From assembly GCF_002272785.1 (NCBI RefSeq), contig NZ_MLAS01000006.1, positions 44,840 through 108,839 on the forward strand: a stretch of 64,000 bases of DNA, written 5' to 3'. The translations under genes and the position numbers were made by a program. A model generated the notes under the pieces. It saw nothing but the letters and a program-made list of their open reading frames with translations, searched no databases and was not told the DNA's origin. Positions 55,417 through 64,000 of this stretch are shown here, one piece after another. Position 1 is the stretch's first letter, and each line of letters begins with the position of its first letter. The stretch is from Helicobacter sp. 13S00477-4. GTDB taxonomy: Bacteria; Campylobacterota; Campylobacteria; Campylobacterales; Helicobacteraceae.

Positions 55417-55937
55417 TGGATTTGAATTCTGATAATTTAGTATTGATAGTTTCAGGTGCTGGATTATTGATATTGATAATTTTGATATTTTATATTTATC
55501 TTAAGGATAAAGAATTTTATCAAAAAACACAACGTTTGGAAAAAGCAATTGAAACAATAAGTAAAGAGATATATAAAATACGTAAATCAATTCAAGAAAA
55601 TGAAATGCACAATGAATTTACAAATTCAACTTTGGGTACAAATATTAAAAATGAGGTTAAAAATAATTTAAATACAAGTTTATCTAATTTGTATTCACAT
55701 ATTCAAAATATAAAAGAAACATTGGATAAAGATAGGGATTATTTTGAAGAAAAAATCATTACCCTTGAAGGTAAAGTTAGAGAATTTGGACATTTTTCCA
55801 ATGGAGGGAATGATATTGATGAAAAACGCATAGTGAGTATGTTCCAAGATGGTTGGAGTGTTGATTCAATCGCTAAAGAACTTAGGATTGGGCGGGGTGA
55901 AGTTGAATTTATCCTGAAGCTTGCTGATATTAAATAG
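55416..55937 (+). CDS. Membrane-anchored coiled-coil protein with DUF6115-like C-terminus
   Basis: The 173-residue protein has one N-terminal transmembrane helix (about 8-29, LVLIVSGAGLLILIILIFYIYL), a long coiled coil (about 35-130), and a C-terminal helix-turn-helix-like segment (KRIVSMFQDGWSVDSIAKELRIGRGEVEFILKLADIK) of the DUF6115 type. Similar segments occur in small proteins encoded near flagellar or motility genes of other bacteria; the role is unknown. AAGGA precedes the ATG. Coupled to the preceding gene. Confidence 0.65.
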   Translation: MDLNSDNLVLIVSGAGLLILIILIFYIYLKDKEFYQKTQRLEKAIETISKEIYKIRKSIQENEMHNEFTNSTLGTNIKNEVKNNLNTSLSNLYSHIQNIKETLDKDRDYFEEKIITLEGKVREFGHFSNGGNDIDEKRIVSMFQDGWSVDSIAKELRIGRGEVEFILKLADIK

Positions 55938-55950
55938 AGTTTTTTGATTT

Positions 55951-56694
55951 ATGCGGATCATAGAATTTTATTCAGAACAAAAAATATGTAGCTATATCCC
56001 TACAAAAATAAGCTATTTTTATTATTTATATATTGAGGAATGTAAAAATTCTTTTTATAGAGGACTTCTTGAGAGGGGTTGGAGACGTTTTGGGAAGTAT
56101 TTTTTTGTACCGATATGTCCTGATTGTAAAGATTGTGTTTCAATGCGTCAAATCGTCCAAGATTTTTCTTTTAGCAAAAATCATAAACGTGTTTTTGCTA
56201 AAAATAAATCTGTAAAACTTATCATTTCTAGGCCAAAAGTAGATGATGAAAGGTTGTGTTTGTATGATAAATATCATAAATATATGGTAAAAAAGAAAGG
56301 TTGGGAATATAAGGGTATTGACACTTTGAGTTATCAAGATATGTTTGTAGATGGTTTTATGGATTTTGGTTATGAATTTGCATATTGTATCGATGATAAA
56401 TTGATTGGACTAGGCTTAGTGGATGCTTTTTTAGACAGTATGTCTGCAATTTATTTTTTTTATGATCCTGATTATGAAGATTTGAGCTTGGGGACTTTGA
56501 ATATTTTATCTCAAATCAGGACTTGTAAAGAAAAAAATTTGAAATATTTTTATCCAGGATATTGGATAAAAGATCATTATTGTATGGGCTATAAAGAACG
56601 TTTTAAACCTTTTGAGATATTGGTGAATGCCCCAGACTTATTTGATATACCTTTGTGGAAAAATTATCAAAAGGAAGAAGATGAAGTGGAGTAA
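55951..56694 (+). CDS. bpt: Bpt-type leucyl/arginyl-tRNA-protein transferase
   Basis: The 247-residue enzyme adds an amino acid to N-terminal Asp/Glu (or Arg-related residues) of proteins, marking them for ClpS/ClpAP degradation. Family features are CSYIPTKISYFYYLYI, LLERGWRRFGKYFFVPICPDCKDCVSMR with the CPxCxxC-like cysteines, and the C-terminal GYWIKDHYCMGYKERFKPFEIL. AT-rich leader with no strong Shine-Dalgarno. The end overlaps psd by 14 bp. Confidence 0.88.
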   Translation: MRIIEFYSEQKICSYIPTKISYFYYLYIEECKNSFYRGLLERGWRRFGKYFFVPICPDCKDCVSMRQIVQDFSFSKNHKRVFAKNKSVKLIISRPKVDDERLCLYDKYHKYMVKKKGWEYKGIDTLSYQDMFVDGFMDFGYEFAYCIDDKLIGLGLVDAFLDSMSAIYFFYDPDYEDLSLGTLNILSQIRTCKEKNLKYFYPGYWIKDHYCMGYKERFKPFEILVNAPDLFDIPLWKNYQKEEDEVE

Positions 56695-57469
56695 TAGGTT
56701 TTCAAAATATTTTGGAAATTTTGCTAATAAGGCTTTTCCAAGAGTATTTCAAAATATCATTAACATTATTTATGTGAAAATTTTTAATATTGATTTGAGT
56801 GATTTTGCCCCCATTGAATCTTATAAAAGTTTGAATGAATTGTTTACAAGATATTTGAGGGTTAAAAGAGATTTTGATAATACAAAGGATAGATTGATTT
56901 CGCCTTGTGATTCTCTTATTACACAACATGGCGAAGTTTTTTCAGGTATGGCTTTACAAATTAAAGGAATGCAATATAATGTCAAAGAGCTTTTAGGAGA
57001 AGAAATAGCACCCGGGTATTTTTATTTCAATTTTTATCTTTCTCCAAGTGATTATCATCATTATCATTCACCTTGTGATTTGGAGGTATTAAGTGTGCGT
57101 TATTTTGCTGGCGAATTATTGCCTGTAAATAAACCTTCATTAAAGAAAAATATTGATTTATTTATCAAAAATGAACGAGTAGTCGTGATTGCTAAAGATT
57201 TCAGGGGAGAACTATTTTATTTTGTAGCTATAGGTGCTTTAAATGTAGGGCAAATGGTATTGAATTTTGAACCTGCCATCCAGACCAATACCACTGCGGG
57301 GCTGAATGCTTTTTATAAATATGAAAATCCAATTATTATTCATAAAGGTCAAGAAATAGGGATGTTTAAAATGGGTTCTACCGTTGTTATTTTTGCTAAA
57401 GGATTAAAAAATCTTCCTGCAAGAGAAATAAAGGTAAAATTTGGCGATACAATCGCTACATTGATTTAA
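56681..57469 (+). CDS. psd: Phosphatidylserine decarboxylase
   Basis: The 262-residue proenzyme makes phosphatidylethanolamine at the inner membrane. It self-cleaves at a Gly-Ser bond to form the pyruvoyl group; here the motif is MGST (GMFKMGSTVVIF) rather than the usual LGST. The YLSPSDYHHYHSP segment contains the conserved His residues, and PCDSLITQHGEV the conserved Asp. The ATG at 56681 follows AAGGAAG inside the end of bpt; a longer upstream frame was rejected. Same position as HP1357. Confidence 0.93.
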   Translation: MKWSNRFSKYFGNFANKAFPRVFQNIINIIYVKIFNIDLSDFAPIESYKSLNELFTRYLRVKRDFDNTKDRLISPCDSLITQHGEVFSGMALQIKGMQYNVKELLGEEIAPGYFYFNFYLSPSDYHHYHSPCDLEVLSVRYFAGELLPVNKPSLKKNIDLFIKNERVVVIAKDFRGELFYFVAIGALNVGQMVLNFEPAIQTNTTAGLNAFYKYENPIIIHKGQEIGMFKMGSTVVIFAKGLKNLPAREIKVKFGDTIATLI

Positions 57470-57487
57470 AACTAAAAAGGTAAGGTT

Positions 57488-58498
57488 ATGCAAGGGATTC
57501 AAAAACAAATCAGGCAACTACTAGATGATTTGAATGGATTACTCGTAGCTCATTTTTATCAAAAAGATGAGATTGTTGAGATTGCTGATTTTAGTGGTGA
57601 TAGTTTGGAGCTTGCTAAAAAAGCTAGCTTTAGCGAAAAGAATTTGATTGTCTTTTGTGGTGTTGGTTTTATGGGACAGAGTGTAAAGATTTTAGCCCCA
57701 CAAAAAAATGTGATTATGCCAAAGATAGCTTGTTGTTCAATGGCAAGAATGGTGAGTAGTGATTATTATGATAATAGCATAGCACTTTTGGAAAAATATG
57801 GGATTTCAAAAGAAGAGATTTTACCTATTACTTATATCAACTCTAATGCAGATGTTAAGGCAAAAGTTGGACAAATGAATGGTTTGGTATGCACTAGCAG
57901 TAATGCGAAAAAAATTTTTGATTTTGCTAGAAAACAGGGTAAAAAAATATTCTTTTTACCTGATAAATGTTTGGGTGAGAATCTTGCTAAAACAGATGCA
58001 TTAAAATCAGCAATTTTAGGCATTGATGGCAAAGAAAAAATCTTAGAGGCTGATGTGATTTGTTATAATGGATTTTGCTCTGTACATCAGCTTTTTACTC
58101 CTTTTGATGTAGAGTTTTTTAGAGAAAAATATCCAGATATTTTGATAGTTGTTCATCCAGAATGTCGTCCTGAAGTCGTACAGATGGCAGATTTTATAGG
58201 CTCTACAAGCCAGATCATTCAATATGTTGCTTCGCTCCCTCCTTCCCAAAAAGTAGCTGTAGGTACAGAATCCAATCTTGTTAATCGCCTCCGACCATTA
58301 CATAATGGCACTAAAAATACTTTTGTCCTTTCTGCAACAATACCTGAATGTCCTACTATGAATGAAACAAATTTAAATGATGTTTTTGAAGTCATTAAGG
58401 CTTATAAAAATCATCGTCCTTATAACCAAATCAGTATTGATCCACAAACTGCAGATTTTGCCAAAAAGGCTTTGGATAGAATGTTGGAGCTTTCATAA
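57488..58498 (+). CDS. nadA: Quinolinate synthase A
   Basis: The 336-residue [4Fe-4S] enzyme condenses iminoaspartate with dihydroxyacetone phosphate to quinolinate. The three cluster cysteines are seen in [21 protein letters not shown] and [40 protein letters not shown] is the family N-terminus, and HPECRPEVV and [10 protein letters not shown] follow. Its TAA overlaps the ATG of nadC. Corresponds to HP1356. Confidence 0.97.
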   Translation: MQGIQKQIRQLLDDLNGLLVAHFYQKDEIVEIADFSGDSLELAKKASFSEKNLIVFCGVGFMGQSVKILAPQKNVIMPKIACCSMARMVSSDYYDNSIALLEKYGISKEEILPITYINSNADVKAKVGQMNGLVCTSSNAKKIFDFARKQGKKIFFLPDKCLGENLAKTDALKSAILGIDGKEKILEADVICYNGFCSVHQLFTPFDVEFFREKYPDILIVVHPECRPEVVQMADFIGSTSQIIQYVASLPPSQKVAVGTESNLVNRLRPLHNGTKNTFVLSATIPECPTMNETNLNDVFEVIKAYKNHRPYNQISIDPQTADFAKKALDRMLELS

Positions 58499-59331
58499 TG
58501 AGTGAGAATATTGGACATTTCATCCATGAAGTTTTAAAAGAAGATCTAGGTCGAGGGGATTTATTTGAACGTTTGGTTAAAAAGGATTTTTCTGTCAAGG
58601 CAGTTATTGTTGCGAAGGATAAAGGTGTTTTTTCAGGTGAAATTTATGCTAAAGAAATTTGCAGGATTTTTGATATAAAATATAAAATTTTAATTAAAGA
58701 TGCTCAAATTTTTAAAGAGGGTGAAGTTTTATTTGAACTAGAAGGAGATTATACAAAGTTATTAAAGATTGAACGAACACTTTTGAATATATTACAACAT
58801 TCTTGTGGTATTGCTACTAATACTGCTACGTATGTAAAAGAGCTTGAAAACATTGATATTGCGATTTTAGATACACGTAAGACACGTCCACTTTTGAGGA
58901 ATTTTGAAAAATATTCTGTTCGTAATGGTGGGGCAAAAAATCATCGTATGGGTTTAGATGATACATTAATGCTCAAAGACACTCATTTGAAATATATCCA
59001 AGAATCTGATTTGAAATCTTTTATCAAATTGGCAAGGAAAAATATTCCTTGGACGGCAAAAATTGAGATTGAATGCGAAGATGTTTTATTTGCAAAAACT
59101 GCAATGTGCTCAGGGGCTGATATTATAATGTGTGATAATATGGAGGTTAGAGATATTAAAGAAGTAGTTGCATTTAGGGATGAATATTATCCTAATGTTT
59201 TGCTTGAGGGAAGTGGAAGGATCACAAAAGAAAAAGCACTTATTTATGCTCAAAGTGGTGTAGATGCTATTAGCATTGGTTCTTTGATACATCAAGCAGT
59301 TTGGCTTGATTTGAGTATGAAAATGTTGTGA
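58498..59331 (+). CDS. nadC: Nicotinate-nucleotide pyrophosphorylase
   Basis: The 277-residue enzyme converts quinolinate and PRPP to nicotinate mononucleotide. Signature segments: EDLGRGD, the dimer motif LLNILQHSCGIATNTATYV, DTRKTRPLLRNFEKYSVRNGGAKNHRMGLDDTLMLKDTH (substrate arginines and the catalytic Lys/His) and CDNM and LLEGSGRIT. Overlaps nadA by one base and thiL by one to four. Corresponds to HP1355. Confidence 0.97.
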   Translation: MSENIGHFIHEVLKEDLGRGDLFERLVKKDFSVKAVIVAKDKGVFSGEIYAKEICRIFDIKYKILIKDAQIFKEGEVLFELEGDYTKLLKIERTLLNILQHSCGIATNTATYVKELENIDIAILDTRKTRPLLRNFEKYSVRNGGAKNHRMGLDDTLMLKDTHLKYIQESDLKSFIKLARKNIPWTAKIEIECEDVLFAKTAMCSGADIIMCDNMEVRDIKEVVAFRDEYYPNVLLEGSGRITKEKALIYAQSGVDAISIGSLIHQAVWLDLSMKML

Positions 59332-60209
59332 TGGATAAAGAATCTTATTTTATTCAAAAATTGATTCAAAGTGGTATCACTCAAGGTATTGGTGATGATG
59401 GAGTAGTATTTAGTAAGAACACTACTTTATTATTTAAAAACAAATTATGTATTTTTGATGATATTCAAACCCCTATTTATGCAATGGATATGTTTTGGGA
59501 AGGGGTACATTTTAAAAAAAATTGGCTAAGGGCTAAGGAGATTGCTTATAAGGCTTTTTTAATCAATATTTCAGATATTTTAGCAATGAATGCTGTTCCT
59601 AAATATGCTATTTTAGGAATATCTTTACCACAAGATGTTTCAAAACAATTTATCAATGAACTCATTTCTGGTATGGTGCAAGCTTGTAAAGAATATGGAA
59701 TAAAAATCATTGGTGGAGATACCATTGGAGGAGCGGATATAGGTCTTGCTATTAGCATGATTGGAGATGGAAAAAATAAAGTGCTTTTTAGGAAAGGTGC
59801 TAAGATAGGGGATTTGATTTTACATACTGGTAGGCTTGGAGGAAGTTATCGTGAACTTTTGAGATTGCAAAGAGGGATGAAGGGAAATAGGAAAAATAGA
59901 TTTTATAATCCTCTTTTAAGAGGTAGTTTTATAAGGAGAATTTTTAATTTTGTGCATTTGGGGATAGATATTTCTGATGGAGTTTATACAGAACTCAATC
60001 GATTATGCAAATTAAATAAGCTTTGCTTCAAATTAGATACTTTAAGTAGAGATTATAGAAGCGGGGAAGAATATGAAATGCTTTTTTGTATTTCAAAAAA
60101 AGATTATCTTAAAATATTGCGACTAGGTAGAGTATATAGAATCCCTATTAAGGTTATTGGAAAAGTAGTGAGAGGAAAAAATCTTTATAAAACGAATTCT
60201 TGGCATTGA
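59331..60209 (+). CDS. thiL: Thiamine-monophosphate kinase
   Basis: A 292-residue PurM-like kinase that phosphorylates thiamine phosphate to thiamine diphosphate. GIGDDGVVF, the long FEGVHF-like MFWEGVHFKKNW, VPKYAILGISLP, GGDTIGGADIGLAISMIG, LILHTGRLGGS and LGIDISDGVYTELNRLCK are family motifs. The ATG at 59331 overlaps the nadC stop (TGATG); GTG at 59328 is possible. Last gene of the nadA-nadC-thiL unit. The C-terminal third is rather short and basic. Confidence 0.88.
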   Translation: MDKESYFIQKLIQSGITQGIGDDGVVFSKNTTLLFKNKLCIFDDIQTPIYAMDMFWEGVHFKKNWLRAKEIAYKAFLINISDILAMNAVPKYAILGISLPQDVSKQFINELISGMVQACKEYGIKIIGGDTIGGADIGLAISMIGDGKNKVLFRKGAKIGDLILHTGRLGGSYRELLRLQRGMKGNRKNRFYNPLLRGSFIRRIFNFVHLGIDISDGVYTELNRLCKLNKLCFKLDTLSRDYRSGEEYEMLFCISKKDYLKILRLGRVYRIPIKVIGKVVRGKNLYKTNSWH

Positions 60210-60265
60210 ATTTATCTATCTATGATAATACTAAAAATCAAAATAACAAAAAATAAAAGCTTAGA

Positions 60266-61330
60266 TTATTCTATATTTCCCATTTCTTGACTCTGTGTAT
60301 TAGCAATAAGAGGGTCAATAATATTATCTAAATTTCCTGCAAGCATTGTTTCTTCAAGATTATAGAGAGTGATCCCGATCCTGTGATCAGTGATTCTATT
60401 TTGAGGGTAATTGTATGTCCTAATACGTTCACTCCTATCCCCGGTTCCTACTTGTGATTTTCGTGCTTGTGAATTTTGATCTTTTTGTTCTTGGATTTGA
60501 GTTTCATAAATCCTAGCTTTTAAAATTTTCATTGCTTTATCTTTATTTTTGTGTTGGGATTTTTCATCTTGCATTGAGACACTTATACCTGTAGGGATAT
60601 GTGTGATTCGCACAGCAGAATCTGTTGTATTTACACATTGACCACCATTTCCTCCTGCACGAAATACCTCTATTTTTAAATCATTGGGATTGATAGTTAT
60701 TTCAACATCATCTACTTCAGGCATTATAGCAACAGTAATGGCTGAAGTATGTATTCTACCTTGAGATTCTGTTTCTGGGACTCGTTGGACCCTATGGGTT
60801 CCTCCTTCATATTTTAGTCTTGAATATGCTCCATTGCCTTTAATAAGTGCGATGATTTCTTTATACCCACCAAAATTATTTTCGCTAGAGCTAATGATTT
60901 CTACTTTCCAGTTTTTTGCTTCAGCGTAGCGACAATAAGCACGGAATAAGTCGTTTACAAAAATTCCTGCTTCATCGCCTCCAGTGCCAGCACGTAGCTC
61001 AAGATATATATTTTTGTTATCATTTGGATCTTTTGGGATGAGCAGATTTTTGATTATGGATTCTAAAGAATTTTTTTGAATTTCAAGGATTTTGAGTTCC
61101 TCTTTGGCAAGTTCGCCTAATTCCTTATCTTCTAAAAGCAATTTGTTATCTTGGATATCTTGGAGTGCTTTTGCATAAAGCTTTGCATTTTGGACTATTT
61201 CTTCAATATCACTTTGCTCTTTGCTTAATGAGGTAAGTTTTTTGATATCATTGATGATATTGGGATTAATGAGTGAAATAGAAATTTCATCATAACGACG
61301 GATAATAGGTGCAAGCTTTTCAAGGAGCAT
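60266..61330 (-). CDS. prfA: Peptide chain release factor 1
   Basis: The 354-residue RF1 terminates at UAA and UAG. The catalytic GGQ is in [27 protein letters not shown]; the codon-reading motif region [19 protein letters not shown] carries PET where RF1 has PxT. TGTGGDEA and [15 protein letters not shown] are further hallmarks. Convergent with thiL (56 bp gap without a clear terminator). In H. pylori HP0077 is likewise next to rpsT. Confidence 0.97.
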   Translation of the reverse strand: MLLEKLAPIIRRYDEISISLINPNIINDIKKLTSLSKEQSDIEEIVQNAKLYAKALQDIQDNKLLLEDKELGELAKEELKILEIQKNSLESIIKNLLIPKDPNDNKNIYLELRAGTGGDEAGIFVNDLFRAYCRYAEAKNWKVEIISSSENNFGGYKEIIALIKGNGAYSRLKYEGGTHRVQRVPETESQGRIHTSAITVAIMPEVDDVEITINPNDLKIEVFRAGGNGGQCVNTTDSAVRITHIPTGISVSMQDEKSQHKNKDKAMKILKARIYETQIQEQKDQNSQARKSQVGTGDRSERIRTYNYPQNRITDHRIGITLYNLEETMLAGNLDNIIDPLIANTQSQEMGNIE

Positions 61331-61405
61331 AAAAAGCCTTTTTAACTAAAGATTCTGATTCTAAATATATTGCTATAGATTTTGTATAAGAGAACTTAAT
61401 TTTCT

Positions 61406-61681
61406 CTAAGCTGCTTTTGTAGCAATCTTTTTTACAGAAGCATTCAAACGAGAAACCCTTCTTGAGGCTGTATTTTTTTTAATAATGCCTTTAGAGACAA
61501 ATTTGTGTAATTCTTGATTGGCAACTTTTAGGCTTTCTTGAGCTTTTGTTATATCATTAGCACTCACAGCTTCTCTGACATTTTTAATGATATTTTTAAT
61601 ACGAGTTCTATAGTATCTATTTCTTTCGGTTCTTTTTTCAGTTTGCCTTATTCTTTTCTCTGCAGATTTATGATTCGCCAT
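61406..61681 (-). CDS. rpsT: 30S ribosomal protein S20
   Basis: A 91-residue basic helical protein ([39 protein letters not shown]...[23 protein letters not shown]) typical of S20. It is divergent from glmM and followed by prfA on the same strand. Confidence 0.97.
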   Translation of the reverse strand: MANHKSAEKRIRQTEKRTERNRYYRTRIKNIIKNVREAVSANDITKAQESLKVANQELHKFVSKGIIKKNTASRRVSRLNASVKKIATKAA

Positions 61682-61768
61682 TGTTTTGGTTAATCCTTTT
61701 ATAATTTAATTTAAGGCACAATTATGACTAGTTTTTGATTAAATATAGTTTAAAACTTTGGAGCTAGG

Positions 61769-63109
61769 ATGATGAAAATTTTTGGGACTGATGGAGTGAG
61801 GGGGAGAGCAGGTGTTGATATTACTCCTATGCTTGTAATGAAGCTGGGTGCAGCAGCTGGATTATATTTCCGTAAACATTCTATTACTAATAAAATTTTA
61901 GTAGGCAAAGATACAAGAAAAAGTGGCTATATGATAGAAAATGCTTTGGTAAGTGCTTTCACTTCTGTTGGTTATGATGTGATACAAGTAGGACCTATGC
62001 CAACTCCTGCCATAGCATTTTTGACTGAAGATATGCGATGTGATGCTGGGATAATGATTAGTGCAAGCCATAATCCCTATGAAGATAACGGTATAAAGTT
62101 TTTTGATAGATTTGGATATAAGCTAGATGAGAAAGCAGAGGGTGAAATAGAAAAATTATTTTATGATGAAGCATTAATGATGCGTAGTTATAAGACAGGA
62201 GTAGAGATTGGTAGTTCTAAGAGGATTGATGATGTGGTGGGACGTTATATTGTCCATTTGAAGAATTCTTTTCCAAAAGATTTGAATCTGCAGGGTATTA
62301 GAGTAGTCATTGATACGGCTAATGGAGCAGGGTATAAAGTTGCTCCAACTGTATTCAGTGAGTTAGGAGCAGATGTAGTGGTTATCAATAATGAGCCAAA
62401 TGGTTTTAATATCAATGAACAATGTGGAGCCATGCATCCTTTTGCATTGAGTACTGAAGTAAAACGTTATCGTGCAGATGTTGGTTTTGCTTTGGATGGA
62501 GATGCTGATAGATTGATAGTTGTAGATAATAGAGGGAATGTAGTTGATGGTGATAAATTAATAGGGGCTTTAGGGGTTTATCAAAAGTCTTTGCATAAAC
62601 TTAAAAATAACAAAATTGTAGCTACTGTGATGAGTAACTTTGCATTAGAGGATTATTATAAAAAATATAAGATTGACTTGATACGTTGTAATGTTGGTGA
62701 CAAATATGTATGTGATGAAATGCAAAAAAATGATGCTAATTTTGGAGGGGAGCAAAGTGGGCATATTATTTTTGGGGATTATGCCAAAACTGGTGATGGG
62801 CTTGTGAGTGCTCTTCAAGTGATGGCATTGATGATAGCATCTAAAAAAAAGAGTTCAGAGGTTTTGAATCCTTTTGAGCTTTATCCACAAAAATTGATAA
62901 ATATTCCTATTGAATGCAAAAAACCTTTAGATGATATCAAAGGATATAAAGAGCGATTGGAAGAAATAGATAAGTTAGGTATGAGGCATTTGATACGTTA
63001 CTCAGGCACTGAAAATAAACTTAGGATATTACTTGAGGGGAAAGATAGATCATTATTAGAATCTAGTCTTAAAGAACTTAGTTCTTTCTTGAAGGAAAAA
63101 CTTTGCTAA
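61769..63109 (+). CDS. glmM: Phosphoglucosamine mutase
   Basis: The 446-residue enzyme interconverts glucosamine-6-P and -1-P for cell-wall and LPS precursors. The phosphorylated serine is in [16 protein letters not shown] (S99 counting from the second Met); the metal loop is [24 protein letters not shown] and [16 protein letters not shown] are further motifs. Two ATGs (61769, 61772) follow GGAG; both are acceptable. It was first called ureC in H. pylori because it lies near urease genes. It overlaps lspA by 7 bp. Confidence 0.97.
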   Translation: MMKIFGTDGVRGRAGVDITPMLVMKLGAAAGLYFRKHSITNKILVGKDTRKSGYMIENALVSAFTSVGYDVIQVGPMPTPAIAFLTEDMRCDAGIMISASHNPYEDNGIKFFDRFGYKLDEKAEGEIEKLFYDEALMMRSYKTGVEIGSSKRIDDVVGRYIVHLKNSFPKDLNLQGIRVVIDTANGAGYKVAPTVFSELGADVVVINNEPNGFNINEQCGAMHPFALSTEVKRYRADVGFALDGDADRLIVVDNRGNVVDGDKLIGALGVYQKSLHKLKNNKIVATVMSNFALEDYYKKYKIDLIRCNVGDKYVCDEMQKNDANFGGEQSGHIIFGDYAKTGDGLVSALQVMALMIASKKKSSEVLNPFELYPQKLINIPIECKKPLDDIKGYKERLEEIDKLGMRHLIRYSGTENKLRILLEGKDRSLLESSLKELSSFLKEKLC

Positions 63110-63570
63110 AAAACATAGATTTTGGAATGAAAAAATCTTTTTTATTTTTTTTAATAGTATTTATTTTGATTTTTAGTATTGATCAATACATAAAACATTT
63201 GATATTAGAAGGATTGCGTTGGGAGGGTAATTTTTTTTCAATTATTTTAGTATTCAATAAGGGCGTTGCTTTTTCAATGTTGAGTTTTTTAGGGGATGGG
63301 CTTAAATATTTGCAACTCATATTGGTTATTTTGGTGTGGTTTTTGTTGATGAGACAGAGAGATTTTTGGCTTCGAAATTATTATATTCTTGGGATGATCT
63401 TTTCTGCAGGCTGTTCAAATATTTTTGATAGATTTGTTTATGGTGGGGTAGTTGATTATATTTATTGGCATTATGGTTTTGATTTTGCCGTGTTTAATTT
63501 CGCAGATATGATGATTGATATTGGGGTAGGAGCATTGATTTTAAAAACCTTTTTAAGTAAAACTAAATAA
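63103..63570 (+). CDS. lspA: Lipoprotein signal peptidase
   Basis: The 155-residue inner-membrane aspartyl protease cleaves prolipoproteins. About four hydrophobic helices are seen. The two catalytic Asp motifs are [18 protein letters not shown] and [11 protein letters not shown]. The start is TTG at 63103, overlapping glmM by 7 bp and preceded by AAGGA at good spacing; an ATG at 63127 is the alternative. In H. pylori lspA (HP0074) is followed by ureA, but here by tRNA-Val. Confidence 0.95.
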   Translation: MLKNIDFGMKKSFLFFLIVFILIFSIDQYIKHLILEGLRWEGNFFSIILVFNKGVAFSMLSFLGDGLKYLQLILVILVWFLLMRQRDFWLRNYYILGMIFSAGCSNIFDRFVYGGVVDYIYWHYGFDFAVFNFADMMIDIGVGALILKTFLSKTK

Positions 63571-63601
63571 TCTTTAATATAGAATTTGCCTCTTGATTTT
63601 T

Positions 63602-63676
63602 GATCGCGTAGCTCAGTGGTAGAGCACTACCTTGACATGGTAGGGGTCGTTGGTTCAATCCCAATCGTGATCACCA
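63602..63676 (+). tRNA. tRNA-Val (anticodon GAC)
   Basis: A 75-base cloverleaf with encoded CCA: acceptor GATCGCG/CGTGATC, anticodon arm CTACC-TTGACAT-GGTAG giving GAC, T-arm TTGGTTCAATCCCAA. It lies 31 bp after lspA and 164 bp before an integrase remnant, and so is a candidate attachment site. Confidence 0.95.
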
Positions 63677-63840
63677 CAAAAACTTTCTTTTCATATACAT
63701 ATCATAACATATCACTACATATTGATACACATTTTTATCTTCAAATTTCATCATTCGGGCATTTTATTCTTAAATATTGCTTAATCATATTACATATGAT
63801 TACATATGATATACCTATCACAACCTATTGCAGTCTTTAA
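63677..63840 (+). other. AT-rich non-coding spacer after tRNA-Val
   Basis: No gene is supported. The stretch is rich in short repeats of the type ACATAT, including the tandem ACATATGATT/ACATATGATA at 63791-63810, and looks like decayed DNA between tRNA and integrase. The 3' end of the tRNA, the usual core of an attachment site, is not repeated inside the window. Confidence 0.4.
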
Positions 63841-64000
63841 AAAGTGGTTACAAAAAGGTCAGGAAATCTCTGTAAGCTCAAATGGAAATATATAGATTGG
63901 GAGAATAAGACACTCAGTATTCCAAGAGCTGAAATGAAAGATAACAATAAGAATATCCCTGATTTTAAAATCCCTTTATCCAATCAAGCTATTAATATCT
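63841..64000 (+). pseudogene. Tyrosine recombinase (integrase) remnant, open at the right edge
   Basis: From 63841 the frame reads KRSGNLCKLKWKYIDWENKT, LSIPRAEMKDNNK and FKIPLSNQAINI. This matches the catalytic-domain start of phage-type integrases: box I arginine in RSGNL, then LKW-x-x-ID, a MK turn and VPLS-like PLS. A TAA at 63838-63840 closes the frame just before box I, and neither other frame upstream shows integrase similarity. The N-terminal arm-binding and core-binding parts are therefore missing. The gene continues past the window, so how much remains is unknown. Confidence 0.7.

Noticed and set aside
63616..63840. Frame of 74 codons starting within tRNA-Val
   Set aside because: It begins inside the tRNA and continues into AT-repeat-like DNA; no Shine-Dalgarno and no coding pattern.
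1..64000. CRISPR arrays, insertion sequences, restriction-modification or toxin-antitoxin modules
   Set aside because: No regularly spaced repeats, transposase motifs or recognisable defence genes were seen; the only mobile-DNA trace is the integrase remnant at the right edge.

Overview
This window is core chromosome of a Helicobacter species other than H. pylori (Campylobacterota). The DNA is AT-rich. Many blocks keep the H. pylori gene order as I recall it: lysA-pheA-HP0292-like-pabB; yebC-hemB with arsSR; cbpA-hspR-rarA; fliK-flgD-flgE2; an HP1321-like ATPase beside the S10 ribosomal operon; nnr-dnaB-comEC-mqnP-psd-nadA-nadC; and prfA-rpsT-glmM-lspA. It differs from H. pylori in having purF, a complete chorismate mutase/prephenate dehydratase, leuB/leuD, tupABC and no urease genes after lspA. 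The species cannot be fixed from this window.

Layout. 1-3.4 kb (minus): pabB (partial), a DUF2156 protein, pheA and lysA in a tightly overlapping unit. 3.4-5.4 kb: a small membrane protein, yebC and a small outer-membrane barrel. 5.4-10.8 kb (minus): hemB, a YhcC-type radical SAM gene, purF and the ArsRS-type two-component system. 10.8-13 kb (minus): leuD-leuB followed by two small genes (TPR-like and CiaD-like). 13-16.4 kb (minus): the heat-shock unit cbpA-hspR-rarA plus a putative barrel protein. 16.5-20.2 kb (plus): three tandem Hof-type outer-membrane protein genes behind a sigma-54-like promoter. 20.4-20.8 kb (minus): four tRNAs (Pro, His, Arg, Arg) behind a near-consensus promoter. 20.9-25.2 kb (minus): flagellar hook genes fliK-flgD-flgE2, also behind a sigma-54-like promoter. 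25.3-31 kb (plus): typA, a nitroreductase, nrdA and a secreted protein. 31-33.6 kb: tungstate transport (tupA divergent from tupBC). 33.6-34.7 kb (minus): an ATPase. 34.8-48.7 kb (plus): the S10, spc and alpha ribosomal operons almost without gaps, including secY, map, infA and rpoA. 48.7-60.2 kb (plus): msrB, nnr, dnaB, comEC, a DUF502 protein, mqnP, two unassigned genes, a Bpt-type transferase, psd, nadA, nadC and thiL. 60.2-63.6 kb: prfA and rpsT (minus), then glmM and lspA (plus). 63.6-64 kb: tRNA-Val followed by the remains of a tyrosine-recombinase gene that runs off the window.

Most of the window is housekeeping, and I did not find a clearly new system. The observations best worth a second look are the sigma-54-like promoter in front of the Hof-type porins, an ArsS homologue with no histidine in its periplasmic sensor region, the tRNA-Val/integrase relic where H. 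pylori has ureAB, and the conserved but unassigned small genes next to leuB and mqnP. Several genes start at GTG or TTG. Where a Shine-Dalgarno sequence decided the start, this is stated in the entry.
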